DNA of 64,000 nucleotides from an uncultured Muribaculaceae bacterium (GTDB lineage Bacteria > Bacteroidota > Bacteroidia > Bacteroidales > Muribaculaceae). A program made the translations under genes and the position numbers. Below are positions 1 through 10,346 of this stretch, piece after piece. The notes under the pieces were generated by a model. It saw nothing but the letters and a program-made list of their open reading frames with translations, ran no database searches and had not been told where the DNA came from. Numbering within the stretch: the first letter of the stretch is position 1; each line of letters opens with the position of its first letter. The stretch covers positions 25,073 to 89,072 of the forward strand of contig CAJOFH010000009.1 of assembly GCA_905233845.1 (NCBI GenBank), given 5' to 3'.

Positions 1-3000
1 CTCAATTGTTGCAAGAGTTGCCTCAGAAGGAGCTGGCAGTGTAGTGAATTGTAGTGCTGGCGTAGGTGCCCAATCGCTAGTGCCAAGGCTATTTACACCC
101 TGAACTTGAGTCTCATAGCTAGTTTCAGGTGTCAATCCCTCGATGGTGTAAGGACTGGTCACGTTATTGCAATAATTCCATCCCACTGGATTAGGAACAA
201 GCACCTCAAAGTCATCGATGTTCAGGCGGAACATGTCGGTGACATTATAGTGGCGGATAGCAATGTAGCCAGTGCCACTGTAAGAGCTCAAGTTAGCGGT
301 ATATTCTTGCATATCGCCAGTAGCGGTGATGTCGCTAGATAAAGCAGTGAAGCTGCTTACATTGGCAGGAATCTCATCACCCTGATAAACATAAACACGG
401 AATTTCTCGGAAGCATAGCTTGGATCTTGACCGCAGTACCAGAACTTAACAGTGCCACCAAGTTTAACCTTTGGAGAAATTAACCAATTGTCAGGAGTAA
501 GCGCACCTGAACTGATGTAACTTGCTGAAGTGAGCACACCAGTGCCACTATGCGAAGTGCCCTGGCCATAACCCCAATTATATCCGTCACCATCGGAATC
601 TACTGTGGTAAATTCTTCAAACTGACTCTCATCCTCGAAGTCCCAAATGCGGTCAGTCTCGATTGGGTCAACCAGTAGACGCCAGCGCAGGTTCCAAGAG
701 TCACTGTTCTTGCCAGGAGTCCAAGATATGTCGGCAGTAGTAACACCTGGGTCGGCCTCTACATTTGTGGGCTTGCCAGGCAGCTCGGGCAGTGGAGTGC
801 AGAACGCCAACTCCTCAAATATCGCGCGTGGACTACCAAGAACAATGAAATAAGCCTTATCGGGATTGAGCCCATCATATTCAAATGTGATTTCCTGATT
901 TTGGTCTATACTATATGTACCATAGAGATAATCATCAGCAATTTCGGTTACATTACCGTACTCGTCAAGGTACATCTCTTTTATCATTATGTAAGTGTAG
1001 TTAGTAGCTGTCGAAGTCGCAGTTGGCTTTAGGTTGTAAATCCTTGCTTTGAACTTCGTGCAGTTGCTGACACAGTAATATGTATAAGCAAAGTTTGTGT
1101 TGCTCGCGTTAGTCGTAGCGTTGCTTGTACTTGAATGGCCAATACCTGCATAAGTCTGGCTGCTGAAATAATTGCTGCGACCCTTGAATGGAGACGAAGC
1201 GTTCCAAGTGCGGCTTATGAAATTGATATTGTCATCATCAGCCTGGAATCCTGCCCAATACTGATTGTCATACATATACCCTAATGCAACCATTGATGGC
1301 GGTATAGTCAACCATGCCTCTTGATTGGCATTATCGCGGGTGAATTCATACACCTTAGTAATACCAACATCTGATAATGCATCTTGGCTCTGCCAGCCAC
1401 TGACATCAAGAGTTGCATATTGTTGGATGTCAAGATACTCCCATTGAGCCGAACCCTTCACGGCAACTTGAGCGTAGAGCGACACCTCTTTGGTAAGGTC
1501 GCCACTGGTGAGGGTAAGTGTTGCCTCATATTCACCGGCCTCCTGTGGAGCATTTAATGTCACATTTACATCCACACCATCAATCATCACATCGTTATAG
1601 TCGAATGTATTCTCCTCCAAAGAGAACAAATCAGCATTGTCGCCTGTGATTGTTGCTGTAACATCTTCGGTAAGTTGAACGCCAGTGAGATTGACCGATT
1701 TGGTCATCACATCACCAGGGCCAGCAAGATATCCAAGACCTGTCTTGTCGGTAACAATAGCTGGAAGTGGAGTCGAGAAGGCTATCGTGTAGAAATAAGC
1801 CATGTAACATGTTGCTTCCACTTTGTAAACAGTACTTGGGCTAAGGTCAGACACCTCATAGTTAAATACGGTATTTCTTGTCGTAACGGTTGCACCTTCT
1901 CCTACCAATTCTCCTGTTGCATTATTATAGACTTTCAGAGTAGCTGGTTTAGATGTGTGATTGGAATTGGTACCAGTATTAGTTTTACCATACAACTTAA
2001 CTGCATTACAATTGGTGACATAGAACGTTACAGTCTTTGCCGTATTAGTCGATGTACGTAATGAACCGAAACACTTTGTACTAGTTTGAGTAGAGAAATA
2101 TGAACTATATGCTAAATGAACATCGTTAGCAGCCCAAGCATAACTGGAACCTCCTATGAAACATCCATCAGCAGTATTATTACCTGTACCTGTACTTTGT
2201 GTGTAAGATGTGTTAATTGTCTTTATCCATTTTTGACCATGGGCACCAGTGTTGAAAGAAGCATCAGTACTTGCTGTCCATGCACCAAATACCGACATTT
2301 TGAGCCATCCTGCACCATTCTCATTGTCTTCTTCATATACATATAAATGATTTAAATAACTTGAATTCCATCCCGCCTGGTCGATGGTAGAATACTTGGC
2401 GATGTTGAGATAGTTATCGCTTGCCGAGCCGCTGTTGTCGGCAGTGGCGTTGAGATTAACGGTCTTGGTCTCGGTGCCGCTGCAAGCGAATGTTACTGAA
2501 CCAGTGTAAGTACCTTCGGTTGTGCAGCTGAATTTCACTTTCACAGTAACTTTACCGCCCGAGCTGAGACTTGATTTATTAATTGTCCTAGAAGTCACCT
2601 CATTGTTGTTCTCATCAAGCAACTTGAAGTTGCTGCCGCTCACGGTGACAGTAACATTGTTGCTGATGTTATGTGCTGTCAAAGTGATGGGCAGGGTCTG
2701 GTTGCCGCCAGGACTTGTCATGAACGACAATGTGCCTGGGCTTACAAACAACTCTGGCTCGAAAGCTGACTCTGGAGGTGTAATGCCAATCACCATCTGC
2801 TGATATTGGTTAAAGGTGTAAGAGCCACCACTTTGACCAGTTGAGCTCGTGCCAGTGGAGAAGGCGTTCATGGCGCAGTAGCCATTACCTGAGCCACTCC
2901 AGCCCCAGTTGATGTGATAGGTGTTGTCGCCGGCATTGTAACCGTCAACATTAAAGGCGTGACCACCATTGCCGTTTGCGTCAATAGCGCAGTACACCAC

Positions 3001-3957
3001 TGGTCGTCCAGCAGTCATCTCTCCTTGCAGCAATGTAGCCCAGTTGGCCTCACTGTAACTCGATTTTTGAACTACGCGGCATCCGCTGTCGTAGCCAAAG
3101 GTCTTGTACATGTTGGCAATATTGTTGGTCGCAGTGGAGGGGATACCACTGGCGCTACGACCGTAATCCATCTTTTCGGCCTGTCCCACATAGCGCATAA
3201 GCGTTGCCACGGCAGTTTTCTGAGCAGTGGTTGCGGAAGAAGTGTATTTATCCTTCATGTTTGCCCAGTCAAAGGTGGTGGCTGGCAGTGAAGAATAGGT
3301 ATAAGTAACTTCGTTTGAGCTGTAATAACCAATGTCAAGAGTACCAGTGTAGGAAGCTACAGCTGCAACTTGAGCTTTCGGCCATTTCCAATAGTACATC
3401 ACCATAGATGCTGAAGTAGCAGGGCAACCAGTTACACATTGGTAAGAAGTTCCGTTGTAAGTGAACTTACATTGGTCGTAGTAAGGAGAACTCTGGTCCC
3501 AGTTGCAGGTCAGCATTGCTGGCACTGAAGTTGCCCTGAGTTCCTTTTTCATTAAATCAGAGGTTTTCTCAACCTTTGCATCTGGATTTCCGAGAAGCCA
3601 GTCGATTTGCTCCTTGTATCCATCGAGCCACATCTGCATGTTCTTAGGAATGTTGTTGATGTCAAGTGGCGCATCGCCAATGAAGAGGATTTCCTCGGCA
3701 CGGTCGTCGCCCGAAACGATGATGAAGTTTGTCGCTGTGTTGAAAATGTAGTAGACAGGCATTTTTGCTTTGTCGCCCATCTCAGTTTTGATAAGGGTAG
3801 TACCAGTTCCTCCAGGAATCATGATTTTGCCGTTATACACTTTCTCCATCATGTACTTCTCGGCTTTTTGCTTCGCTGTGGTAGCATCCACAGGTGCTGC
3901 CATTGCTGCGGTACATGCCACAACAACAGCGAGTGTCAGTAAAAGAAATTTTTTCAT
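1..3957 (-). CDS. Secreted C10-family cysteine protease (streptopain/interpain type), multidomain, partial at left edge
   Basis: The frame is open from an ATG at 3957 to base 1, giving 1319 residues without the C-terminus. It starts with a signal peptide (MKKFLLLTLAVVVACTAAMA), followed by a Spi-type propeptide with VYYIFNTATNFIIVSGDDRA. The C10 protease domain carries the nucleophile region QCVTGCPATSASMVMYYW (Cys about 178), the histidine in NGGHAFNVDGY (about 333) and YHINWGWSG. After about residue 400 come an Ig-like domain, a module beginning NYLNIAKYSTIDQAGW, a second Ig-like domain, a second copy of the module (EYLDIQQYATLDVSGW), a fibronectin-III domain near 1055, a jelly-roll 'cleaved adhesin' type domain with WDFEDE and TPDNWLISP, and a second fibronectin-III domain. 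C10 enzymes are secreted, pro-activated endopeptidases. The long beta-sandwich tail suggests surface binding, and a T9SS tail is expected beyond the window (inference). A consensus promoter lies just upstream. Confidence 0.93.
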   Translation of the reverse strand, partial: MKKFLLLTLAVVVACTAAMAAPVDATTAKQKAEKYMMEKVYNGKIMIPGGTGTTLIKTEMGDKAKMPVYYIFNTATNFIIVSGDDRAEEILFIGDAPLDINNIPKNMQMWLDGYKEQIDWLLGNPDAKVEKTSDLMKKELRATSVPAMLTCNWDQSSPYYDQCKFTYNGTSYQCVTGCPATSASMVMYYWKWPKAQVAAVASYTGTLDIGYYSSNEVTYTYSSLPATTFDWANMKDKYTSSATTAQKTAVATLMRYVGQAEKMDYGRSASGIPSTATNNIANMYKTFGYDSGCRVVQKSSYSEANWATLLQGEMTAGRPVVYCAIDANGNGGHAFNVDGYNAGDNTYHINWGWSGSGNGYCAMNAFSTGTSSTGQSGGSYTFNQYQQMVIGITPPESAFEPELFVSPGTLSFMTSPGGNQTLPITLTAHNISNNVTVTVSGSNFKLLDENNNEVTSRTINKSSLSSGGKVTVKVKFSCTTEGTYTGSVTFACSGTETKTVNLNATADNSGSASDNYLNIAKYSTIDQAGWNSSYLNHLYVYEEDNENGAGWLKMSVFGAWTASTDASFNTGAHGQKWIKTINTSYTQSTGTGNNTADGCFIGGSSYAWAANDVHLAYSSYFSTQTSTKCFGSLRTSTNTAKTVTFYVTNCNAVKLYGKTNTGTNSNHTSKPATLKVYNNATGELVGEGATVTTRNTVFNYEVSDLSPSTVYKVEATCYMAYFYTIAFSTPLPAIVTDKTGLGYLAGPGDVMTKSVNLTGVQLTEDVTATITGDNADLFSLEENTFDYNDVMIDGVDVNVTLNAPQEAGEYEATLTLTSGDLTKEVSLYAQVAVKGSAQWEYLDIQQYATLDVSGWQSQDALSDVGITKVYEFTRDNANQEAWLTIPPSMVALGYMYDNQYWAGFQADDDNINFISRTWNASSPFKGRSNYFSSQTYAGIGHSSTSNATTNASNTNFAYTYYCVSNCTKFKARIYNLKPTATSTATNYTYIMIKEMYLDEYGNVTEIADDYLYGTYSIDQNQEITFEYDGLNPDKAYFIVLGSPRAIFEELAFCTPLPELPGKPTNVEADPGVTTADISWTPGKNSDSWNLRWRLLVDPIETDRIWDFEDESQFEEFTTVDSDGDGYNWGYGQGTSHSGTGVLTSASYISSGALTPDNWLISPKVKLGGTVKFWYCGQDPSYASEKFRVYVYQGDEIPANVSSFTALSSDITATGDMQEYTANLSSYSGTGYIAIRHYNVTDMFRLNIDDFEVLVPNPVGWNYCNNVTSPYTIEGLTPETSYETQVQGVNSLGTSDWAPTPALQFTTLPAPSEATLATIE

Positions 3958-4010
3958 TTCAGTTCTAAAAATTTATGAATAATTATTTTAATTAATTTTC
4001 ATTAAAGCTG

Positions 4011-4042
4011 CAAAAATAAGTCAAAAGGTTGAAATACACAAA
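4011..4042 (-). promoter_or_regulatory. Bacteroidetes-type promoter for the C10 protease gene
   Basis: On the minus strand TTTG (4039-4042) is followed after 20 bases by TATTTTTG (4011-4018), matching the Bacteroidetes -33 TTTG / -7 TAnnTTTG consensus. The leader to the ATG at 3957 would be about 45-50 bases and is AT-rich. Confidence 0.7.
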
Positions 4043-4093
4043 TAAATTATGATTTTCTATTACAAACAATAGGATAAATTCAACAAACTGAGG

Positions 4094-5224
4094 CTACTTG
4101 AGCTTAGGGGACGGGAGGAGGTTCAGGTATTGCTTGTAGAGCCAGGCGAGGAGTAGCGTCAGGACTATGTAGAGTGCGATCCACAGATAGTCGGTGGGCA
4201 TGATTTCTTGCTGTCGCCATAGCACGAATTTGAAGATTGGCATACGAGGCACTGAATGTACGACAAAGATAAACGATGACAGGGTTCCCACCCATGCCAG
4301 AGGGCGCATCAGCAACCCTGTAGCCTCACTACTGTAATGCTCAAAGAGTTTGACAAACGCAACCGCTCCGGCAATCACCAGCACTGGTCCCCACAACCAC
4401 GCCTGAAAGTTAAGGTTCACAACCGCCAGCAAGGGCAAACACGCCACTGCCACCAGCACCAGCACCCACTTGGGCAACTGCGGCATGCCATAACGAGCCA
4501 CCAACACGCCCATGGCAAATGGCAGCATCGCCACTGCAGCGTTGTAGCGCAGATACTCTAAAGCCTTAAGGTGGTTGCCACACACTACCACCACCATCAT
4601 CATCAGCCATGCTACAATGGAGAGCAGCACCGGCATGAGCCATCGCCAGAGCGACTGATTTCTGGTGCTATAGACAAACAGACGGTAAATCACGTATACC
4701 TCGATCATCAAGCCGAAGAACCAATAGGGTCCCGGCACAAGAGCCGAGCCAGGGCTTTGGAAGACAAAGTTCACCACCATCGCCAGCTGGGCCAACATCT
4801 CGTTCCACGGATGAGGCTCGCTACCACAGGCGATGTAGACGAGCACCGTCACCACAAATCCCAATGCCATGAGTCTGAACAGCTTTAGCCACTGATAGCT
4901 GAGGAAGGACCACGTCCCTACCCTCTTTGCGCCCTGCTGCTCATATTTCATCACCAGCCCGAAGCCACTGAGGAACAGGAACAGCGGCACTCCATAATGC
5001 CCAAAGAACGAAAAAAACTGAATAGGGGCGAACGCGTCGATGCCACCAGTCCAGTAGTCCCACGCCGTCTGCCCATGACCCTGGTAGAACAGGTATTCAT
5101 TTTCGTGATGGCCGCCATGCAGCCAGTGGCAGAAGTTGTGCAGGAAGATGCCTATTATCGCTAAGCCACGCAACACGTCGCACTGCTTGCGGTTGAGGAT
5201 ATTATTGCCTTTTAGTGTTTGCAT
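4094..5224 (-). CDS. Membrane acyltransferase, acyltransferase-3 (OafA-like) family
   Basis: The protein has 376 residues and about ten hydrophobic helices. The N-terminal CDVLRGLAIIGIFLHNFCHW and the VPLFLFLSGFGLVMKYE segment are the landmarks of acyltransferase-3 proteins, which move acetyl or other acyl groups onto sugars or lipids at the inner membrane; the conserved His of the first motif is present. The length is normal for the family. It lies about 140 bases beyond the Wzz/kinase gene on the same strand but is separated from it by a terminator hairpin, so co-transcription is doubtful. A role in decorating an exopolysaccharide or lipopolysaccharide is inferred from that neighbour; the substrate cannot be read from sequence. 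Confidence 0.85.
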   Translation of the reverse strand: MQTLKGNNILNRKQCDVLRGLAIIGIFLHNFCHWLHGGHHENEYLFYQGHGQTAWDYWTGGIDAFAPIQFFSFFGHYGVPLFLFLSGFGLVMKYEQQGAKRVGTWSFLSYQWLKLFRLMALGFVVTVLVYIACGSEPHPWNEMLAQLAMVVNFVFQSPGSALVPGPYWFFGLMIEVYVIYRLFVYSTRNQSLWRWLMPVLLSIVAWLMMMVVVVCGNHLKALEYLRYNAAVAMLPFAMGVLVARYGMPQLPKWVLVLVAVACLPLLAVVNLNFQAWLWGPVLVIAGAVAFVKLFEHYSSEATGLLMRPLAWVGTLSSFIFVVHSVPRMPIFKFVLWRQQEIMPTDYLWIALYIVLTLLLAWLYKQYLNLLPSPKLK

Positions 5225-5310
5225 TTAACTGGGAAAGGGAAATGTAAAAGGTAAAAGTAAAAGGGATAGATGCTCCATTAAGCTATAACGCTGTCATGCT
5301 CCTCATAGAA

Positions 5311-5344
5311 TAAAACTACCACACGGCCGCAAGCAGCCGTGTGG
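5311..5344 (-). terminator. Terminator of the Wzz/BY-kinase gene
   Basis: A perfect 9-bp stem, CCACACGGC / GCCGTGTGG (5319-5327 and 5336-5344), with an 8-base loop lies 17 bases past the stop at 5362. On the minus strand it is followed by TAGTTTTATT. Confidence 0.75.
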
Positions 5345-5361
5345 AGTGTAGAGGAAGATTA

Positions 5362-7833
5362 TCATGCATTGGATGCATCGTTATTTTTTTGTCTTGATTG
5401 TTTTCTCTTGCGCTTGCGGCGAGCTCGCCTCTCGGCCTCACTCTCGTAATAGCCGTAATGCTCACCGCCATAGCCGTATCCGTAACCATAGCTACCATAG
5501 CCATAACCATAACCTCCATAGCCATAATTCTTCTTGTCGAGCTTGATATCATTAACAAGAACTGTGAGATTCTTGAGTTTCTTCTCCTCACTGGCCTTCT
5601 CAAGGTCTTGCAGGTAGAACTTGTCGACCATACCGTCACGAATGACATAAATCGTGAGGTCGGCATATCGGTTAATGAGCGACGCATCGGCAATCATGCC
5701 AAATGGCACAGTATCGAGGATGATGTAGTCGTAACGGCTTCTTAGCTCAGCAAGCAGCTCTTTAAGATGCTCGCCCATGAGCAGTCCAGTTGGGTTGGGA
5801 GGAATAGCTCCCAAAGGAATCACATCAAGATTTTGATGAACTACTCCCTTGACAACTATGTCGTCGATATTAGTCACTTTACCCGAAAGGTAAGCACTCA
5901 CACCCACGGCAGCATCCACGTTAACATACTCCGAGAAACGTCCCTTGCGCAAGTCAAGGTCGACCACAGCCACCTTCTTGTCGACATGAGCATAGGTCAA
6001 TGCCAAGTTCAGCGCCACAAAGCTCTTACCCTCACCAGGACGAGTAGAAGTAAACTGCATCACGACTCCAACGCCATCTTTATGCTCTGAGACGAAGTCA
6101 AGGTTGGTACGAATGATGCGCATCGCCTCCGATACTCGGTCGACCGAGTCTTCCGAGACCACCACCTCCTTGTTCTTGAAGCTGCTGCGCTTGCTTGGAA
6201 TCTCGCCGAGGATAGGGATGTTGCAGTTCTCCTCCACATCGCGACGACCATGAATCTTGGTGTCGAGCGACAGCATCCAGTAAATAAGATAAAGAATTGC
6301 CGCAGGTATTAGCAAGCCAATGAGCAAACCAATGGCAACTGTTCTGGAAGTGACAGGAGTAAATGGAGTTGCGCTTCCCGATGCGGGCTCAATGACTTTG
6401 GCATTAGGCTCGGTGATGGCAATTTGAAGAGCATTTTCCTCACGCTTGTTGAGAAGGTAGAGATAGAGCTGCTCCTTCACGTTCTGCTGACGTCCCACCT
6501 GCGTGATAGCCTTCTCATGAGCAGGCATCTGCTGACGCCCTGTCTGAGCTTGAGCAACCTGCTGTTGAGCTTGAGTCTGCTTGGTGCTGAGCTGCGAGAT
6601 ATAGTTGTCTACAGCTCGCTGGATGTTTTGTCTCTTAGTGTCGAGTGTAGCCTTGATTTCAATCATCACGGGGTTTTCGTCGGTCGAGGTCTCAGCAATC
6701 TGCTGATAATTGATCATCGCATCGTTGTATTCTTTGATTTGACTCTCGATACCAGCATTGGCAATACCCGTATTGCTTGGAAGTAGCTCATGGTCACCTG
6801 CAGAGTTCAGAGCATTGCGCACGCTTGTGGCGAGGCTGAGCTGCAACGAGGCGTCGGATGAATTATCCTGATAACGAGCGCCGGCAGCCGGGTCGGCATA
6901 AACGGCATCGTTGACACTGGCGGTCTTGAGCTTCTCGATTTGGCTGTCGACAGTTCCAAGGTCTTTGCTGATAGCGTCGATGCGGTCGGCGATGAAGTTC
7001 TCGGTATTACGTGCCACGCGGTTCTTGTCACTGATACCATCGCGGTTGTAGCATGTGATAAGTGTGTTCAGCACATCGATACCGAGCTCGTGGTTGTCGG
7101 TGACAAGCGAGAGCTTCAGCACGTCGCTCACCTTGTCGGCAGGCTCCACCTTGAGGTTCCCTAGAAGCTGCTTAGCGGCAGCCGTCGTGGTTCTCACCTT
7201 AGCAATAACAGTGTAGTCCACATATTGATCGGTAAACAACTTTGTCTTGGTCACCGCCACTGGCCCGTAAGGCGTCACAACTTTGTTACCGAATTTCTCC
7301 TTTTTCCACTTCTTGTTACCATCGACAGCATATTCAAAGTCGTTATTTCCCTTGATGAGAATGGAGATAGAATAGTTAGAATCAACCTTTTTCAAAGGCG
7401 TGATTTTTACTGGTGAGTGCTTATAGGTGTCAATCTCACGCAGATACACTCGACCATAGTACTGAATGTTCAGTCCCAAGTGATTCACCACATCCTCCAT
7501 GAGCTTGGTCGACTTGATTTTGTGAGTCTCGTTCGACAAGTCGGTAGTGAGCACTTTCATACCAAGATCGCCAAAGACTTGCGCCTGGCTACCAGCCTGC
7601 TTGCTTGTCTCGGTAGTGAGCATGATGAGTGCCGACGTGTTGTAGAGCTTTGGCTCGGACTTGGTTTTAAGCAACGCGATGCATGTGCAAATAATTGCAG
7701 ATATCACAAACCAATACCAATTGTGCAGGCAAGCCCTGAAGAATGCCTTGATGGGTATTGAAGTAGTGAAATTTTTCTTTCGTTTATCAGTCTTGTTGTC
7801 GTTAGAAACTGATTCTTGAATAATTTCTTGCAT
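5362..7833 (-). CDS. Polysaccharide co-polymerase fused to BY-family tyrosine kinase (Wzz/Wzc type)
   Basis: This inner-membrane protein of 823 residues controls export and chain length of an exopolysaccharide and autophosphorylates on tyrosines. After a basic cytoplasmic N-terminus comes transmembrane helix 1 (WYWFVISAIICTCIALL), a large periplasmic Wzz domain with coiled-coil Gln-rich stretches, and helix 2 near residue 498. The cytoplasmic ATPase has Walker A TSTRPGEGKSFVALNLA (Lys about 603), Walker A' VAVVDLDLRKG and Walker B YDYIILDTVPFG. The C-terminus carries a long Tyr/Gly cluster (about 770-798), the autophosphorylation site of this family, and then a very basic Arg/Lys tail. The frame can be extended upstream to a TTG at 7875, but the ATG at 7833 is preferred. 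No cognate phosphatase or glycosyltransferase genes are in the window. Confidence 0.92.
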   Translation of the reverse strand: MQEIIQESVSNDNKTDKRKKNFTTSIPIKAFFRACLHNWYWFVISAIICTCIALLKTKSEPKLYNTSALIMLTTETSKQAGSQAQVFGDLGMKVLTTDLSNETHKIKSTKLMEDVVNHLGLNIQYYGRVYLREIDTYKHSPVKITPLKKVDSNYSISILIKGNNDFEYAVDGNKKWKKEKFGNKVVTPYGPVAVTKTKLFTDQYVDYTVIAKVRTTTAAAKQLLGNLKVEPADKVSDVLKLSLVTDNHELGIDVLNTLITCYNRDGISDKNRVARNTENFIADRIDAISKDLGTVDSQIEKLKTASVNDAVYADPAAGARYQDNSSDASLQLSLATSVRNALNSAGDHELLPSNTGIANAGIESQIKEYNDAMINYQQIAETSTDENPVMIEIKATLDTKRQNIQRAVDNYISQLSTKQTQAQQQVAQAQTGRQQMPAHEKAITQVGRQQNVKEQLYLYLLNKREENALQIAITEPNAKVIEPASGSATPFTPVTSRTVAIGLLIGLLIPAAILYLIYWMLSLDTKIHGRRDVEENCNIPILGEIPSKRSSFKNKEVVVSEDSVDRVSEAMRIIRTNLDFVSEHKDGVGVVMQFTSTRPGEGKSFVALNLALTYAHVDKKVAVVDLDLRKGRFSEYVNVDAAVGVSAYLSGKVTNIDDIVVKGVVHQNLDVIPLGAIPPNPTGLLMGEHLKELLAELRSRYDYIILDTVPFGMIADASLINRYADLTIYVIRDGMVDKFYLQDLEKASEEKKLKNLTVLVNDIKLDKKNYGYGGYGYGYGSYGYGYGYGGEHYGYYESEAERRARRKRKRKQSRQKNNDASNA

Positions 7834-7911
7834 ATCTTGTCGTTTATTAGTTTTCTTTCCTTGATTAGTACCCAAATTGGTCGTTCGGGTTTTAAACTTG
7901 TTTCAAACATG

Positions 7912-7919
7912 CAAAGTTA
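7912..7919 (-). promoter_or_regulatory. Putative -7 promoter element for the Wzz/BY-kinase gene
   Basis: TAACTTTG on the minus strand fits the Bacteroidetes -7 consensus TAnnTTTG. The -33 box is weak (TTG-like, near 7937). It lies about 80 bases upstream of the preferred ATG at 7833. Confidence 0.5.
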
Positions 7920-8066
7920 TATATATTTTTTCGTTCTACAACTAAATAAGTAAGAAAAAGTGTTGATTTCGACTAAAAGTGTGCTCCTGTGTTGTTCGTT
8001 TGGAAAAAAATGACGATATTTGCACGTTTGAAAATTGAAAAATAAAATTTTATAATACCATTCATC

Positions 8067-10301
8067 ATGAAAAAATTATTTCTTACTATTTTAACTGCAG
8101 TGGCTTGCTTGGTTGCGAGCGCCGTACCTGCAATCCCCACACTACAAAAGATCACTCAGCCTAACGGCGAGGAACTTACAGTGAAAATCAAAGGTGATGA
8201 ATTCCATCACTACATGACAACCGCCGATGGCTACACTATCGTCAAGAACGACCAGGGCTACTATGCCTATGGCACACTTCTTAACGACGAAGTGGTTGCC
8301 AGCAAGATTATTGCTCGCGACGCCAACTTGCGCTCGTCAAGCGACAATGCATGGCTTCAAGCCACTGGCAAGAATCTGCGCTCACCAAGGGCTGTCGCTG
8401 CCGGTATCCGTGCCCGTGCCCAGCGCGATGCTCTACCTCATCTCAACGCCATCAATTACAACAACTTCCACGGCTTGGTGATTCTCGTTGAGTTTAAGGA
8501 CTCGCATTTCACCCGCAGCGATGTGATTGACTTCTATACCAATATGATCAATCAAGAGAACTACTCTGGCTACACCAACGAGGATGGTTCAGCCAACCCC
8601 TATGGCAACTGCACTGGTAGCGTGCGTGACTATTTCCATGACAACTCAAACGGCATTTTCACTCCCCAATTCGACGTAGTAGGTCCTTTTGAAGTGAATT
8701 ACAATGTTAATCAAGGCGATCAATATGCTTACAGTATATTTCTGAGCGCAGTTCAGAAAGCTAATCCCACTGTGGATTTCAGCCAATATGACCTAGACAA
8801 CAACGGCACGGTTGATTTGATTTACTTCATCTATGCCGACACTCCCTCAAGCAGCGACCCTAGTAGTCCAGGTCACATCTGGCCTCACCGCTCAAGATTT
8901 AGCACCTACACAAAATATGACGGCAAGTACATCCGCGACTATGCCTGCTCGGCCGAGTATATCTACGGCAAGAGCAGCGGCATATTCGACGGTATTGGCA
9001 CAATCTGCCACGAGTTCAGCCATGTGCTGGGACTGCCCGATCTCTACGACACAGATGAGGACAACAACTCTTCTACTGGAGGCGAGGCGCAGCATCCCGG
9101 TGAGTGGGATTTGATGGCAGGCGGCAACTACCAGAACAACGCCCGCACCCCAGTAGCTTATAGCCTTTATGATCGCTATGCCACTGGTTTTGCCAACTAT
9201 CAAATTATCAAAGCCGAGGGCGAATACACCCTCAATCCCACAAGCACTACTGGAGAAGGTTACATCCTCAAGACTCCTACCAACAAAGAAGTCTTCCTTA
9301 TCGACAACCGCCAGACATCTACCAAGTGGGATGCCTACGCTCCCGGTCATGGCATGACAATTGCCCGTATGGACTCTACCAATGCCAGTGTGTGGAACAA
9401 TAATGGTCCCAACGCCAACGCAAGCCGCCTCTACTACGAACTGCTGCGCGCTGGTGGCTCTACTTCTCAACAATCGCCAACCGACCCATTCCCTGGCACT
9501 CGTGGCGTGACTATGATCACTAATGAAACAACGCCCAACTTGATGGCTTGGAACAATAAGCCTAATCAATTCAACATTTACAACATCCATGAAGAAGGTG
9601 ATGTGGTGAAGTTCAACGTTAAGTTAAACGGCACATTTGTCACTGTGGTTGAGGACTTCGAGCCGATGACTCCAAAAACATCAAATAACTCATCTCTAAG
9701 CGATGAAGGCTCTCTCGCAACTTGGACTCTCGCTAAAGCTTGGCCAGCTTCAGTTGCTAATGCCAATACGGGCAACGGCAATATTTCGGTGGCCATGAAG
9801 AAGCCAAGCACCGCAACTATGACCAGCGACGTGGCATACGATACCTATATGATATCTTTCGACTTCTACAACCCCACCAACATCAATGTCAACTTGCAAC
9901 TTTACATGTCAACAGACCAAGGTCAAACGTGGGTGGTTCAACCTAATGCGGTGGGAAATACCAGTGTAGTTGCCGCACCTAACATGAAGAGCAGTATCTG
10001 CTACCCCATCAATGTACAGGTGCCTGCACGCTACCGTGTGGCATGTACTGCCGGTTCGACCAGCCTGGCAGGTTATCTCGATGACTTCACTATTTACCAC
10101 AACGGCGCGCTTAGTCCAGTAGTGGTTGTACCTGGCGACGTTGACGGTGACGGCACTGTGACTGCAGGCGACATCACCGCTCTTTATAATTTCCTGCTCA
10201 ACGGCGACATCAGCGCTATAGTAAACGGTGACCAAGATGGTGACGGCGCAATAACCGCTGGCGATGTGACAACTGTCTACAATATTCTGCTTGGAAACTA
10301 A
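8067..10301 (+). CDS. Secreted M6-family metalloprotease with C-terminal dockerin
   Basis: The protein has 744 residues and a signal peptide (MKKLFLTILTAVACLVASA). A conserved N-terminal region with GDEFHHYMTTADGYTIV is typical of M6 proteases. The catalytic zinc site is HEFSHVLGLPD (HExxHxxGxxD, His315 and His319), preceded by a DLDNNGTVDLIYFIYAD segment and followed by HPGEWDLMAGG, the Met-turn region. A jelly-roll domain (about 535-680) follows. The protein ends in a two-repeat dockerin (about 689-744) with calcium loops GDVDGDGTVTAGDI and GDQDGDGAITAGDV. There is no recognisable T9SS tail after the dockerin, so its final location is uncertain. M6 enzymes are zinc endopeptidases; proteolysis outside the cell is expected. 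The short gap to the next gene has no terminator, so read-through is possible. Confidence 0.93.
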   Translation: MKKLFLTILTAVACLVASAVPAIPTLQKITQPNGEELTVKIKGDEFHHYMTTADGYTIVKNDQGYYAYGTLLNDEVVASKIIARDANLRSSSDNAWLQATGKNLRSPRAVAAGIRARAQRDALPHLNAINYNNFHGLVILVEFKDSHFTRSDVIDFYTNMINQENYSGYTNEDGSANPYGNCTGSVRDYFHDNSNGIFTPQFDVVGPFEVNYNVNQGDQYAYSIFLSAVQKANPTVDFSQYDLDNNGTVDLIYFIYADTPSSSDPSSPGHIWPHRSRFSTYTKYDGKYIRDYACSAEYIYGKSSGIFDGIGTICHEFSHVLGLPDLYDTDEDNNSSTGGEAQHPGEWDLMAGGNYQNNARTPVAYSLYDRYATGFANYQIIKAEGEYTLNPTSTTGEGYILKTPTNKEVFLIDNRQTSTKWDAYAPGHGMTIARMDSTNASVWNNNGPNANASRLYYELLRAGGSTSQQSPTDPFPGTRGVTMITNETTPNLMAWNNKPNQFNIYNIHEEGDVVKFNVKLNGTFVTVVEDFEPMTPKTSNNSSLSDEGSLATWTLAKAWPASVANANTGNGNISVAMKKPSTATMTSDVAYDTYMISFDFYNPTNINVNLQLYMSTDQGQTWVVQPNAVGNTSVVAAPNMKSSICYPINVQVPARYRVACTAGSTSLAGYLDDFTIYHNGALSPVVVVPGDVDGDGTVTAGDITALYNFLLNGDISAIVNGDQDGDGAITAGDVTTVYNILLGN

Positions 10302-10346
10302 TTATTTATCTCCATAGAATTACTAACTCAAAACTTAATGAGCATT

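Noticed and set aside
8892..9590. 232-codon antisense frame in the M6 protease gene
   Set aside because: It is antisense to the conserved catalytic region, with no supporting signals.
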